6,282 nucleotides of DNA from an uncultured Pseudorhodobacter sp. (GCA_937910975.1 CALEMZ010000101.1:1-6282); one strand, 5' to 3'; counted from the stretch's first letter, positions 1 to 6,232 are shown. Notes: generated by a model not told the origin, from the letters alone. Made by a program: numbers and translations.

Positions 1-562
1 GCCGGAGTTCAAAGGCCATGTGCAGATGGCAAATCCGAACTCTTCGGGTACGGCCTATACGACCTTGGCAACGATGGTACAGCTTTTTGGCGAGGAAAAG
101 GGCTTTGACTACATGAAGCGCCTGCACGCCAATATCAACCAATACACCAAATCCGGCTCTGCTCCGATCAAGGCAGCCGGGCTGGGTGAAACCACCGTTG
201 GTATTGTGTTCATGCATGATTCTGTGGCGCAGACCGTGGCTGGTTTTCCGATTGTGACCGTCGCGCCTTGCGAGGGCACTGGGTATGAGATCGGGTCGAT
301 GTCGATCATCAAAGGGGCGCGCAATCCGGACGAAGCCAAGCAGTTCTACGACTGGGCGCTGAGTGCCGATGCACAGACGCTGTCGCTGCAAGTCAACGCA
401 TTCCAGGTGATGTCGAATAAGGGCGCGCAATCGTCCGACAAGGCGCCGAACATGGATCTGATCAAACTGATTGATTATGATTTCAAGCTTTACGGCTCAT
501 CTGACGAGCGCAAGCGCTTGCTGTCGAAGTGGGACAATGATGTCTCAACGCTGCCGCAGTAA
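1..562 (+). CDS. ABC importer periplasmic substrate-binding protein (3' part only)
   Basis: The gene enters from outside the window. The reading frame is open from base 2 and gives 186 C-terminal residues ending in TAA at 560-562; the GTG at 20 is an internal valine codon, not a start. The product should be the periplasmic solute receptor of the importer encoded downstream. The visible part begins in the inter-lobe region with the ANPNSSGTAYT motif (about residues 10-20 of the visible part) typical of the Fe(III)/thiamine/2-aminoethylphosphonate-type binding-protein class. It continues through KSGSAP, GETTVGIVF, EGTGYEIG and a C-terminal helix-rich lobe. Iron-binding members such as FbpA carry two adjacent tyrosines after the GxVxxGI-like strand; here that place reads FMHDSVAQ (visible residues 70-77), so iron-tyrosinate binding is unlikely. 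The signal peptide lies outside the window. Five bases separate it from the permease gene. Family assignment is firm; the substrate is unknown, and an organic anion or phosphonate is a guess. Confidence 0.9.
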   Translation, partial: PEFKGHVQMANPNSSGTAYTTLATMVQLFGEEKGFDYMKRLHANINQYTKSGSAPIKAAGLGETTVGIVFMHDSVAQTVAGFPIVTVAPCEGTGYEIGSMSIIKGARNPDEAKQFYDWALSADAQTLSLQVNAFQVMSNKGAQSSDKAPNMDLIKLIDYDFKLYGSSDERKRLLSKWDNDVSTLPQ

Positions 563-567
563 ATCCA

Positions 568-2778
568 TTGCGGATTGCCACGAGTGAAAGCACGTCCCAC
601 CCGGTCTTGATGTTTTGGATCATCGCCGGGTGGGTCGGGTATCTCCTCCTCCCTTGGTATGGGGTGGAGGAATTTTATACCTTTGAATGGCTGGTCGATG
701 GCTGGCCTATGCATTCCGATTATGCGCCTGCCGCGATGCTGGTGGCGCAGGGAAAAAAGCTGTGGCTGGCCCCGATGTTGCTGGCGCTGGTGGCCCCTCT
801 CTTTGTGCTGAGACGCCGAAAAACGGACCCCATTTATGGCAAAGTGCTTATCGTCGCGGGTGGTTTTGGCTTTGCCTGGCTGGTAGCGCAGGGCATGGGC
901 ATCGGGCTGCGCGGTTATAATTATGGCTGGATGGCCGCACTTTTCGGCGAGCTGAATGACCGCCAGTTTGGCATGGGCTATGGCGCGCTGATCGCGGCTT
1001 CTTCATTTCTGTTTCTGTTCACTCAAGGCATCGCGGCGCGCGGCGCGGTCAATGGCGATGTGTTCGTGACATCTGCGATTGGCGGAGTGATCGCGGTTGT
1101 AGCCATCTTTGTGTTCTTACCTATCGCCAAGATGCTGGGCGCGGCCTTCATCTCGGATGACGGGGGATATTCGATTGTCGAGTTTTTCGGCAAATTCGTG
1201 GATCAACGCATCTGGGGCTTGGGGTGTTTGTCCGGCACCAGTTGCGGGGCGGCGTGGAACTCGCTGTTTCTGGCCGTGCTTGTGGGGACGATCACCACGG
1301 TTTTGGGCCTGATCTTTGCGCTGGTTCTCACGCGCTCTGGTTTCAAGTACAAGAAAGGCCTGCGGGCGTTGACGATGTTGCCCATCATCACCCCGCCTTT
1401 CGTGATCGGTTTGGCGCTGATTTTGCTGTTCGGCCTGTCCGGGACGGTGACGCAATGGGTTTCCGGCGTGCTGGATGTGCAGCCGACGCGTTGGCTTTAC
1501 GGGCTTCCGGGCATCTTGATTGCGCAAACTTTGGCCTTCACGCCCATCGCCTTTCTCGTGATGATCGGTGTGGTTGAGGGCGTTTCGCCCAGTATGGAAG
1601 AGGCCGCGCAAACCCTGCGCGCCAACCGTTGGCAGACATTCCGCACAGTGTCCCTACCACTGATGCGGCCCGGTCTTGCGAATGCCTTCTTGCTGGGTTT
1701 CATCGAAAGCATGGCTGATTTTGGTAACCCGCTGGTGCTGGGTGGAAACTATGATGTGCTAAGCACGGAGATTTTCTTTGCTATTGTCGGCGCGCAATAT
1801 GACCAAAGCCGCGCGGCCATTCTGGCGATGATCTTGCTGGGCTTTACCCTTGGCGCGTTTTACCTGCAGCGGTTCTGGTTGGGTAAGAAAAGCTATACGA
1901 CCGTGACGGGCAAGGGCGATTCTGGGGTACATCCGCTGTTGCCTAAACGCATTGCATTGCCGGTCTATGTGATTGCCGCACTTTGGGGGCTGTTTACGAT
2001 CGCAGTCTATGTCTACATCGTTTACGGCTCCTTCGTGCAGCTTTGGGGCGTGAATGACAGCCTGACGCTGGCCCATTACAAGACCGCCTTTGCCGTGGCT
2101 TGGGATGACAGGGGGTTCCGCTGGACAGGCTCCGCTTGGGATAGCTTCTGGACCACGATCATGATCGCCACGATTGCCGCCCCCTTTACGGCGGCGCTGG
2201 GGCTGATCACCGCCTATCTGCTGACACGGCAGGATTTTGCGGGCAAGAAATCGTTTGAGTTTGGTACGATGCTGTCCTTCGCCATTCCCGGCACGGTGAT
2301 TGGGGTGGCCTATATTCTGGCTTTCAACGTCCCCCCGATTGAGATCACGGGGACAGGGCTGATATTGGTTGTCAGCTTCGTATTCCGCAACATGCCGGTG
2401 GGTGTGCGGGCGGGGATTGCCTCGATGAGTCAGCTTGATAAGTCGCTGGATGAAAGCTCCCTGACCTTGGGGGCAAATAGCTGGCAAACTTTCCGGCTAA
2501 TCATTCTGCCCTTGCTGCGGCCCGCGATTTTGGCGGCGCTGGTTTACAGCTTCGTGCGGGCGATGACGGCGATTTCGGCGGTGATCTTCCTCGTCTCGGC
2601 GCGCTATGACATGGCCACGAGCTATATTATCGGGCGTGTGGAAAATAACGACTATGGGCTGGCAATTGCCTATTCGACGGCACTGATTTTCGTAATGCTT
2701 TTCGCGGTTGGGATGCTTCAACTCGCAGTCGGGCGCACGAAGATCGGGCGGCGCACATCACAGTCCGAGGGGCATTAA
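568..2778 (+). CDS. Fused two-domain ABC importer permease (Fe(III)/aminoethylphosphonate-type, 736 aa)
   Basis: This is the inner-membrane channel of the importer, with both permease halves fused in one chain. Each half has the EAA loop that docks on the ATPase. Loop 1 starts near E344/E345 (EEAAQTLRANRWQTFR, then LPLMRPG). Loop 2 starts near E629 (ESSLTLGANSWQTFR, then LPLLRPA). The two are about 284 residues apart, as expected for tandem domains. Before domain 1 there are roughly 230 residues with about five hydrophobic segments (near 13-30, 65-82, 92-112, 137-156 and 168-187). I count about 16 membrane segments in all. The start is uncertain. TTG at 568 is the first possible start after an in-frame TGA at 538-540, has no Shine-Dalgarno and lies 5 bp after the preceding stop, so translation may depend on coupling. 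ATG at 610 (residue 15) is the alternative, but it would cut into the first hydrophobic segment. The product class is clear; the transported substrate is not. Confidence 0.92.
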   Translation: MRIATSESTSHPVLMFWIIAGWVGYLLLPWYGVEEFYTFEWLVDGWPMHSDYAPAAMLVAQGKKLWLAPMLLALVAPLFVLRRRKTDPIYGKVLIVAGGFGFAWLVAQGMGIGLRGYNYGWMAALFGELNDRQFGMGYGALIAASSFLFLFTQGIAARGAVNGDVFVTSAIGGVIAVVAIFVFLPIAKMLGAAFISDDGGYSIVEFFGKFVDQRIWGLGCLSGTSCGAAWNSLFLAVLVGTITTVLGLIFALVLTRSGFKYKKGLRALTMLPIITPPFVIGLALILLFGLSGTVTQWVSGVLDVQPTRWLYGLPGILIAQTLAFTPIAFLVMIGVVEGVSPSMEEAAQTLRANRWQTFRTVSLPLMRPGLANAFLLGFIESMADFGNPLVLGGNYDVLSTEIFFAIVGAQYDQSRAAILAMILLGFTLGAFYLQRFWLGKKSYTTVTGKGDSGVHPLLPKRIALPVYVIAALWGLFTIAVYVYIVYGSFVQLWGVNDSLTLAHYKTAFAVAWDDRGFRWTGSAWDSFWTTIMIATIAAPFTAALGLITAYLLTRQDFAGKKSFEFGTMLSFAIPGTVIGVAYILAFNVPPIEITGTGLILVVSFVFRNMPVGVRAGIASMSQLDKSLDESSLTLGANSWQTFRLIILPLLRPAILAALVYSFVRAMTAISAVIFLVSARYDMATSYIIGRVENNDYGLAIAYSTALIFVMLFAVGMLQLAVGRTKIGRRTSQSEGH
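2767..2772 (+). promoter_or_regulatory. Ribosome-binding site of the ATPase gene
   Basis: GAGGGG ends 7 bases before the ATG at 2780 and lies inside the last codons of the permease gene. It decides the start: the frame is open further upstream to 2708, but only the ATG at 2780 has a good site and gives a normal ABC ATPase N-terminus. Confidence 0.8.
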
Positions 2779-2779
2779 G

Positions 2780-3847
2780 ATGATTAAGATCAACGCAAAG
2801 GCGGCCTCGGTCAGCTTTCGGAATGTGACGAAGGTTTACGGCCGCGATGTGGTGGCTGTGGATGCGGTCAACCTTGAGGTTTCGGCGGGGTCTTTGGTGA
2901 CGCTTCTGGGGCCTTCGGGCTGCGGCAAGACGACGATCCTGCGGATGATCGCGGGGTTGGAGATGCCAAGCAAGGGGCAGGTTTTCATTGGGGACAAGGA
3001 TGTCACGACCTTGCCCGCGACGGATCGGGATGTCTCAATGGTGTTCCAGTCCTATGCGTTGTTTCCGCATATGACGGTGATGGAGAATGTGAGCTACGGG
3101 CTGAAATTCTCGGGGTTTGACAAGTCTGAGACAAAGGAACGGGCACTTGCGGGCCTTGATCTGGTGGGGCTGGCGGGCTACGGGGGCCGACTGCCAAGCG
3201 CGCTTTCAGGCGGGCAGCAGCAACGGGTTGCGGTGGCGCGGGCTTTGGTGCTGGAGCCGCAGGTTTTGCTGTTTGATGAACCGCTGTCGAATTTGGACGC
3301 CAAGCTACGGCGGCAGGTGCGTGAGGAGATCCGGGAAATTCAGCAAAACCTTGGCCTGACAGTGGTCTATGTGACCCATGATCAGGAAGAGGCGCTGGCG
3401 GTTTCGGATGAGATCGTGGTGATGCGAAACGCAGGCATTGCCCAAAAAGGCACGCCGAGGGAGCTGTATGAGGCCCCGGCAGATGCTTTCGTGGCAGATT
3501 TTATCGGCGAGGCGAACCTGATCCCCTGCGAGGTGTTGAGCATTTCGGGAGATATGGCGGAGATCGGAATCGGGTCATTCCGGCATAAATTGGCAAGCCG
3601 GGGGGTGCAACCGGGGCCGGCACAGGTAGCGGTGCGGCCCTCGCGGGTTCGGATTGGTGCGGAGGGGCAGGGGATGCCCGCTCGGATCAAGAAGGCGATC
3701 TATGTGGGTAGTCGGATGGAATACACGGTGGAGGCCGAGTTTGGCACCCTGTTTGCGGTGCTTGATGATGTGAAGGCGCCGTTGAAAATCGGCGATGACG
3801 TGATGCTTTCCTTTGCGGCCTCGGGGCCAGTTTTGGTGCCGGGATAA
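2780..3847 (+). CDS. ABC importer ATP-binding protein (355 aa)
   Basis: This is the cytoplasmic ATPase that drives the importer. All nucleotide-binding motifs are intact: Walker A GPSGCGKT (44-51), Q-loop Q90 in VFQSYALFPH, signature LSGGQQQR (142-149), Walker B VLLFDE (162-167), D-loop SNLD (170-173) and switch histidine H200 in YVTHDQEEA. The last 110 residues or so, after FIGEANLIP, form a C-terminal TOBE-like regulatory region, as in the PotA/FbpC/PhnT group, and the total length is normal for that group. Its ATG follows the permease stop with a single intervening base and has a strong GAGGGG site, so it is the third gene of one operon. Downstream is a gap into which bhcR is transcribed convergently. 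Sequence alone cannot tell iron, polyamine, thiamine or phosphonate ATPases apart; the partner proteins point to the Fe/phosphonate-type class. Confidence 0.95.
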   Translation: MIKINAKAASVSFRNVTKVYGRDVVAVDAVNLEVSAGSLVTLLGPSGCGKTTILRMIAGLEMPSKGQVFIGDKDVTTLPATDRDVSMVFQSYALFPHMTVMENVSYGLKFSGFDKSETKERALAGLDLVGLAGYGGRLPSALSGGQQQRVAVARALVLEPQVLLFDEPLSNLDAKLRRQVREEIREIQQNLGLTVVYVTHDQEEALAVSDEIVVMRNAGIAQKGTPRELYEAPADAFVADFIGEANLIPCEVLSISGDMAEIGIGSFRHKLASRGVQPGPAQVAVRPSRVRIGAEGQGMPARIKKAIYVGSRMEYTVEAEFGTLFAVLDDVKAPLKIGDDVMLSFAASGPVLVPG

Positions 3848-3855
3848 GCGCGCGA

Positions 3856-4038
3856 TTAGGCTTGCGACAAAACCGGGATGCTGTGCCAGATGGTCCCTGC
3901 AGCTTGATCGTTTACTTTCGGACGGACCTGCGGATCGAGGTTTGACGCCACCGGGCTACGGTCAAAGATATGTTCAAGCACGCTGATTGGCATGCCGAAT
4001 TGCTTGGTGCCGGGCAGGACGGTCGCGTTGGGTCTGCT
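3856..4038 (-). other. Coding-like stop-free tract directly after the bhcR stop, in the same frame
   Basis: The gap between the ATPase gene and bhcR has no hairpin followed by a T-run that I can see. On the minus strand, immediately after the bhcR TGA (4041-4039), the same frame stays open for 60 codons to TAA at 3858-3856. Third positions are about two-thirds G/C and second positions clearly lower, which resembles coding DNA. The only ATG in frame is at 3993, giving a 45-residue peptide that starts MPISVLEHIFDRSPV and ends SIPVLSQA. It has no convincing ribosome-binding site. I do not recognise the sequence. It could be a remnant 3' end of a lost gene, a small gene, or a former C-terminal extension of the regulator. 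BhcR itself ends normally at LGAEF for the IclR family, so an extension is the least likely. A chance open frame is also possible. Confidence 0.3.
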
Positions 4039-4851
4039 TCAGAACTCAGCCCCAAGGCTGCGCGATACTTCCTCGCCTGCAGCTTTGATCCAACCCCCGA
4101 TCAGCTCAACCTTATTTTCTGGCAAGCGATGCGAGGGGCCGGATATGGAAATACCCGCGACGGCCTCGCCATGAAAGTTGAGGATTGGGGCGGCGATGCA
4201 GCGCATTCCGATGGCCTTTTCCTCGTCGTCTAACGCATAGCCTTGGGCGCGAATGGTCGCGAGTTCCTGGCGCAACCTCTCGGCAGAAGTAATGGTTTGA
4301 TTGGTAAAGGGGGTTAGCGGTGTGTTGGCGAGAAATTGATTTATCCGGTCTTCGGAGTAGCGAGATAACAGCGCTTTGCCAATCCCGGAGGCATGCATCG
4401 GGGCCTGAGTGCCGGGCGAAAAGAAGGCGCGGATGGATTGATGCGTTTCAACCTGTGATACGAAAATAATGAGATTGTCCCGCTCAATCGCAAGGTTGGA
4501 GGTTTCGCCCGTATCATCCCGCAGCCGCTGCATGACGGGCATGGCCCGCGCAATGACATTGGTGCGGCGCAAGAAGGTAGCACCAATGCGAAACGCTTCG
4601 GCCCCGATAGACCATTCCTGCGTGGCCGGGTTTACTTCGGCCATGGCGCGTAGCCGGAAGGTGGAGAGCACCCGGTAGATTGTGGCGGGGGATTGATCCA
4701 TCGCGGTGGCAATTTGCGAAAGCGTCATCGTGCCGCCGGCCGCCAGTGTTTCCAGTACATCAATCGCGCGATCCAGCGATTGAATCACATTTTGGCTGTC
4801 ATTACCGTCAAAGCGTTTGGGGCGGCCTCGGCTGCGTTGAGTTGGGGGCAT
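4039..4851 (-). CDS. bhcR: BhcR, IclR-family regulator of the beta-hydroxyaspartate cycle genes (270 aa)
   Basis: This is a cytoplasmic DNA-binding regulator, divergent from bhcA. The family layout is complete. It has an N-terminal winged helix-turn-helix (about 21-82, with MTLSQIATAMDQSPATIYRV as the HTH core), a linker helix, and the IclR effector domain (about 95-266) with SGIGKALL (155-162), LDDEEKAIGMRC (207-218) and the closing ISISGPS (234-240). The corresponding regions form the small-acid pocket in E. coli IclR, which binds glyoxylate and pyruvate. Before the HTH is a basic RGRPK (8-12), an AT-hook-like motif. In Paracoccus denitrificans the BhcR protein binds the bhc promoter and glyoxylate affects that binding; the same role here is inferred from family and position. 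The ATG at 4851 is preceded only by a weak purine stretch (AGAAAG), and no other start codon lies just upstream in frame. It is transcribed toward the ABC operon. IclR identity is certain; the bhcR name rests mainly on its place beside bhcA. Confidence 0.9.
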   Translation of the reverse strand: MPPTQRSRGRPKRFDGNDSQNVIQSLDRAIDVLETLAAGGTMTLSQIATAMDQSPATIYRVLSTFRLRAMAEVNPATQEWSIGAEAFRIGATFLRRTNVIARAMPVMQRLRDDTGETSNLAIERDNLIIFVSQVETHQSIRAFFSPGTQAPMHASGIGKALLSRYSEDRINQFLANTPLTPFTNQTITSAERLRQELATIRAQGYALDDEEKAIGMRCIAAPILNFHGEAVAGISISGPSHRLPENKVELIGGWIKAAGEEVSRSLGAEF

Positions 4852-4892
4852 CTGGCGGCTTTCTGTGAGAACATTGCGGAAATTAGTTTTGG

Positions 4893-4908
4893 TATGAAAA
4901 AGTATTTC
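4893..4908 (+). repeat. Left copy of a 16-bp direct repeat, candidate BhcR operator
   Basis: The sequence TATGAAAAAGTATTTC matches the copy at 4966-4981 at 14 of 16 positions. Each copy is itself an imperfect dyad, GAAA-N5-TTTC (here 4896-4908). The half-sites resemble the GAAAT/ATTTC halves of the E. coli IclR operator, though with a wider spacer. If the TATAAT at 4942 is the bhcA -10 box, this copy lies about 46-61 bp upstream of the transcription start, an activator-like place. A third ATGAAAAA occurs at 4914-4921. Confidence 0.5.
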
Positions 4909-4921
4909 TGTAAATGAAAAA

Positions 4922-4957
4922 TGTTAATGCTATGATATATATATAATATTAGTAACA
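4922..4957. repeat. 36-bp imperfect AT-rich palindrome
   Basis: The arms begin TGTTA (4922-4926) and end TAACA (4953-4957), and 14 of the 18 base pairs across the axis are symmetric. The core is an alternating AT run. AT-rich sequence makes chance symmetry likelier, but the G/C-containing ends also match. It sits between the two 16-bp repeats and could be an operator, a DNA-melting element, or both. Confidence 0.5.
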
Positions 4958-4958
4958 A
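4932..4958 (-). promoter_or_regulatory. Possible bhcR promoter
   Basis: On the minus strand, TTGTTA (4958-4953) and TATCAT (4937-4932) resemble sigma-70 -35 and -10 boxes. The 15-bp spacing is short. It overlaps the presumed bhcA promoter, so the two genes could compete or be co-controlled. Confidence 0.3.
4942..4947 (+). promoter_or_regulatory. Candidate -10 box of the bhcA promoter
   Basis: This is a perfect TATAAT. No good -35 box lies 16-18 bp upstream (AAATGT, AATGTT and neighbours), which would suit an activator-dependent promoter. The AT-rich setting makes a chance match possible. It predicts a leader of about 90 nt. Confidence 0.4.
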
Positions 4959-4965
4959 GCGTCAT

Positions 4966-4981
4966 TATGAAAAACAATTTC
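4966..4981 (+). repeat. Right copy of the 16-bp direct repeat, candidate BhcR operator
   Basis: The sequence TATGAAAAACAATTTC lies exactly 73 bp from the left copy, close to seven helical turns, so both face the same side of the DNA. Its inner dyad is GAAA-N5-TTTC (4969-4981). If transcription starts near 4954, this copy falls inside the early transcribed region. Confidence 0.5.
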
Positions 4982-5013
4982 AAAAAAGTTGTGGGAAGGG
5001 ACTGTCTGGCTTA

Positions 5014-5026
5014 GTTTCGGGGAAAC
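5014..5026. promoter_or_regulatory. GTTTC-GGG-GAAAC dyad in the bhcA leader
   Basis: Perfect 5-bp arms flank a 3-base centre, 7 bases before the ribosome-binding site. It could be a short operator with TTTC/GAAA halves or a small RNA hairpin. It is too weak and lacks a T-run, so it is not a terminator. Confidence 0.35.
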
Positions 5027-5033
5027 CTTAGAT

Positions 5034-5038
5034 CGGAG
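5034..5038 (+). promoter_or_regulatory. Ribosome-binding site of bhcA
   Basis: CGGAG ends 6 bases before the ATG at 5045, which supports that start. The protein N-terminus FQNPVFIPGPTNMPE also fits the family. Confidence 0.75.
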
Positions 5039-5044
5039 ATTGCC

Positions 5045-6232
5045 ATGAACTTTCAGAACCCTGTTTTCATTCCTGGCCCCACCAACATGCCAGAGGTGAT
5101 CCGCCAGGCGTGTTCCATGCCAACGATTGACCATCGCTCGCCAGTTTTCGGAAAGATCCTGCACCCCTGTCTGGAGGGTGTGCGCCGGGTTTTGAAATCC
5201 GCGACAGCGCAGATTTTCATCTTTCCCTCCACGGGCACCGGCGGTTGGGAAACCGCTTTGACCAATACGCTAAGCGTGGGGGATCGCGTTTTGGCGGCGC
5301 GCAACGGGATGTTCAGCCATCGTTGGATTGATATGTGCCAACGCCATGGCTTGCAGGTGCAAATCGTGGAAACTGCTTGGGGCGAGGGCATTTCGGCGGC
5401 GCGCTATGAGGAGATTTTGCGGGCCGATACCGGCCATAAGATCAAAGTCGTGCTGGCCACCCATAACGAAACCGCAACGGGCGTTCTTTCGGATATTGCT
5501 GCGGTCCGCCGGGCGATGGATGCGGCGGGGCATCCGGCGATGCTGTTTGTGGATGGGGTTTCCTCGATCGGATCGGTGGATTTCCGGATGGATGATTGGG
5601 GCGTTGATGTTGCCGTGACGGGTAGCCAGAAGGGCTTTATGCTGCCGGCTGGTCTGGCGATCGTTGGGTTTAGCACCAAGGCGATGAAAGCGGTTGAAAC
5701 TGCAGGCTTGCCGCGCACGTTCTTTGATGTGCGCGATATGGCCAAGGGATATGCCGCCAACGCCTTTCCGTATACGCCGCCGGTTGGCTTGATGAACGGG
5801 CTGAAAACTGCGCTGGAAATGTTGGAGGCCGAAGGGCTTGAAAACGTGTTTGCCCGCCATCACCGGATTGCCGAAGGCGTGCGCCGGGCGGTAGATGCCT
5901 GGGGGCTGCGGCTTTGTGCGGTAAGCCCGGAGGTTTATTCCAACACCGTTTCGGCGATTTGTACGCCTGAAGGTTTCAACGCGACCGATATCGTGACGGT
6001 GGCCGCACGCGATTACGACATGGCCTTTGGTGTGGGCTTGGGCGAAGTTGCGGGCAAACTGTTCCGCATTGGCCATCTGGGCAGCCTGACCGATGCGATG
6101 ATGCTTTCGGGGCTTGGTGTGGCCGAGATGGTGATGGTGGATCTTGGGCTTGATATCAAGCTTGGTTCTGGTGTGGCTGCGGCGCAGGCATATTATCGCC
6201 ACGGTGCAAAAGCGGAGCGGGTGGCAGCATGA
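5045..6232 (+). CDS. bhcA: BhcA, L-aspartate:glyoxylate aminotransferase (395 aa)
   Basis: This is a PLP-dependent class V aminotransferase of the cytoplasm. In the beta-hydroxyaspartate cycle it transfers the amino group of aspartate to glyoxylate, giving glycine and oxaloacetate. Automatic pipelines usually call it serine-glyoxylate aminotransferase. Visible landmarks are IPGPTN (9-14), the glycine-rich PSTGTGGWE phosphate-binding turn (61-69), ATHNETATG (138-146), VDGVSSIGS with D170 for the PLP ring nitrogen (169-177), TGSQKGFMLP with the Schiff-base lysine K196 (192-201), and FRIGHLG with R341 as likely carboxylate-binding residue (340-346). Length and sequence agree closely with the Paracoccus BhcA as I recall it. 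The gene is first in the + operon, opposite bhcR, and overlaps bhcB by ATGA, so the two are very likely translated together. All key residues are present. The remaining doubt is whether the enzyme prefers aspartate or serine as donor. Confidence 0.94.
   Translation: MNFQNPVFIPGPTNMPEVIRQACSMPTIDHRSPVFGKILHPCLEGVRRVLKSATAQIFIFPSTGTGGWETALTNTLSVGDRVLAARNGMFSHRWIDMCQRHGLQVQIVETAWGEGISAARYEEILRADTGHKIKVVLATHNETATGVLSDIAAVRRAMDAAGHPAMLFVDGVSSIGSVDFRMDDWGVDVAVTGSQKGFMLPAGLAIVGFSTKAMKAVETAGLPRTFFDVRDMAKGYAANAFPYTPPVGLMNGLKTALEMLEAEGLENVFARHHRIAEGVRRAVDAWGLRLCAVSPEVYSNTVSAICTPEGFNATDIVTVAARDYDMAFGVGLGEVAGKLFRIGHLGSLTDAMMLSGLGVAEMVMVDLGLDIKLGSGVAAAQAYYRHGAKAERVAA

Larger units (their letters stand above)
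4852..5044. promoter_or_regulatory. Divergent bhcR/bhcA control region
   Basis: This is a 193-bp gap between two divergent genes. The middle part (about 4875-4990) is much richer in A+T than anything else in the window and contains no gene. It must hold both promoters and, by analogy with Paracoccus, the BhcR binding site. Individual elements are listed separately: paired 16-bp repeats, a 36-bp palindrome with a TATAAT, and a leader dyad. A further imperfect dyad with AAA and TTT arms lies at 4878-4893, nearest bhcR. Confidence 0.8.

Noticed and set aside
1117..1611. A 164-codon minus-strand frame within the permease gene
   Set aside because: Same antisense composition artefact; no domain and no ribosome-binding site.
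1759..2487. A 242-codon minus-strand frame within the permease gene
   Set aside because: Low-complexity His/Arg/Gln composition, and it is antisense to well-conserved membrane segments and an EAA loop.
2708..2779. Longer N-terminus for the ATPase, starting at 2708
   Set aside because: The extra 24 residues overlap the permease gene and do not resemble ABC ATPases; the ATG at 2780 has a strong ribosome-binding site.
1..3847. Naming the importer as an iron(III) system (fbpABC/afuABC)
   Set aside because: The receptor lacks the tyrosine pair and no iron-related gene or Fur-like site is visible; only the family level is supported.
3991..4019. GGCA/TGCC inverted repeat as a bhcR terminator
   Set aside because: Four-base arms with a long loop and no following T-run on either strand.
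3970..4233. An 87-codon + strand frame across the end of bhcR
   Set aside because: Mostly antisense to the conserved effector domain of BhcR, with no family features.
4934..4947. AT dinucleotide run as a microsatellite phase-variation tract
   Set aside because: The alternating run is short and broken, and is better explained as the core of the palindrome and promoter.
5270..6202. A 310-codon open frame on the minus strand opposite bhcA
   Set aside because: It is rich in His, Arg, Gln and Pro with no recognisable domain, and it lies fully antisense to a gene with all catalytic residues; typical for antisense frames in GC-rich DNA.
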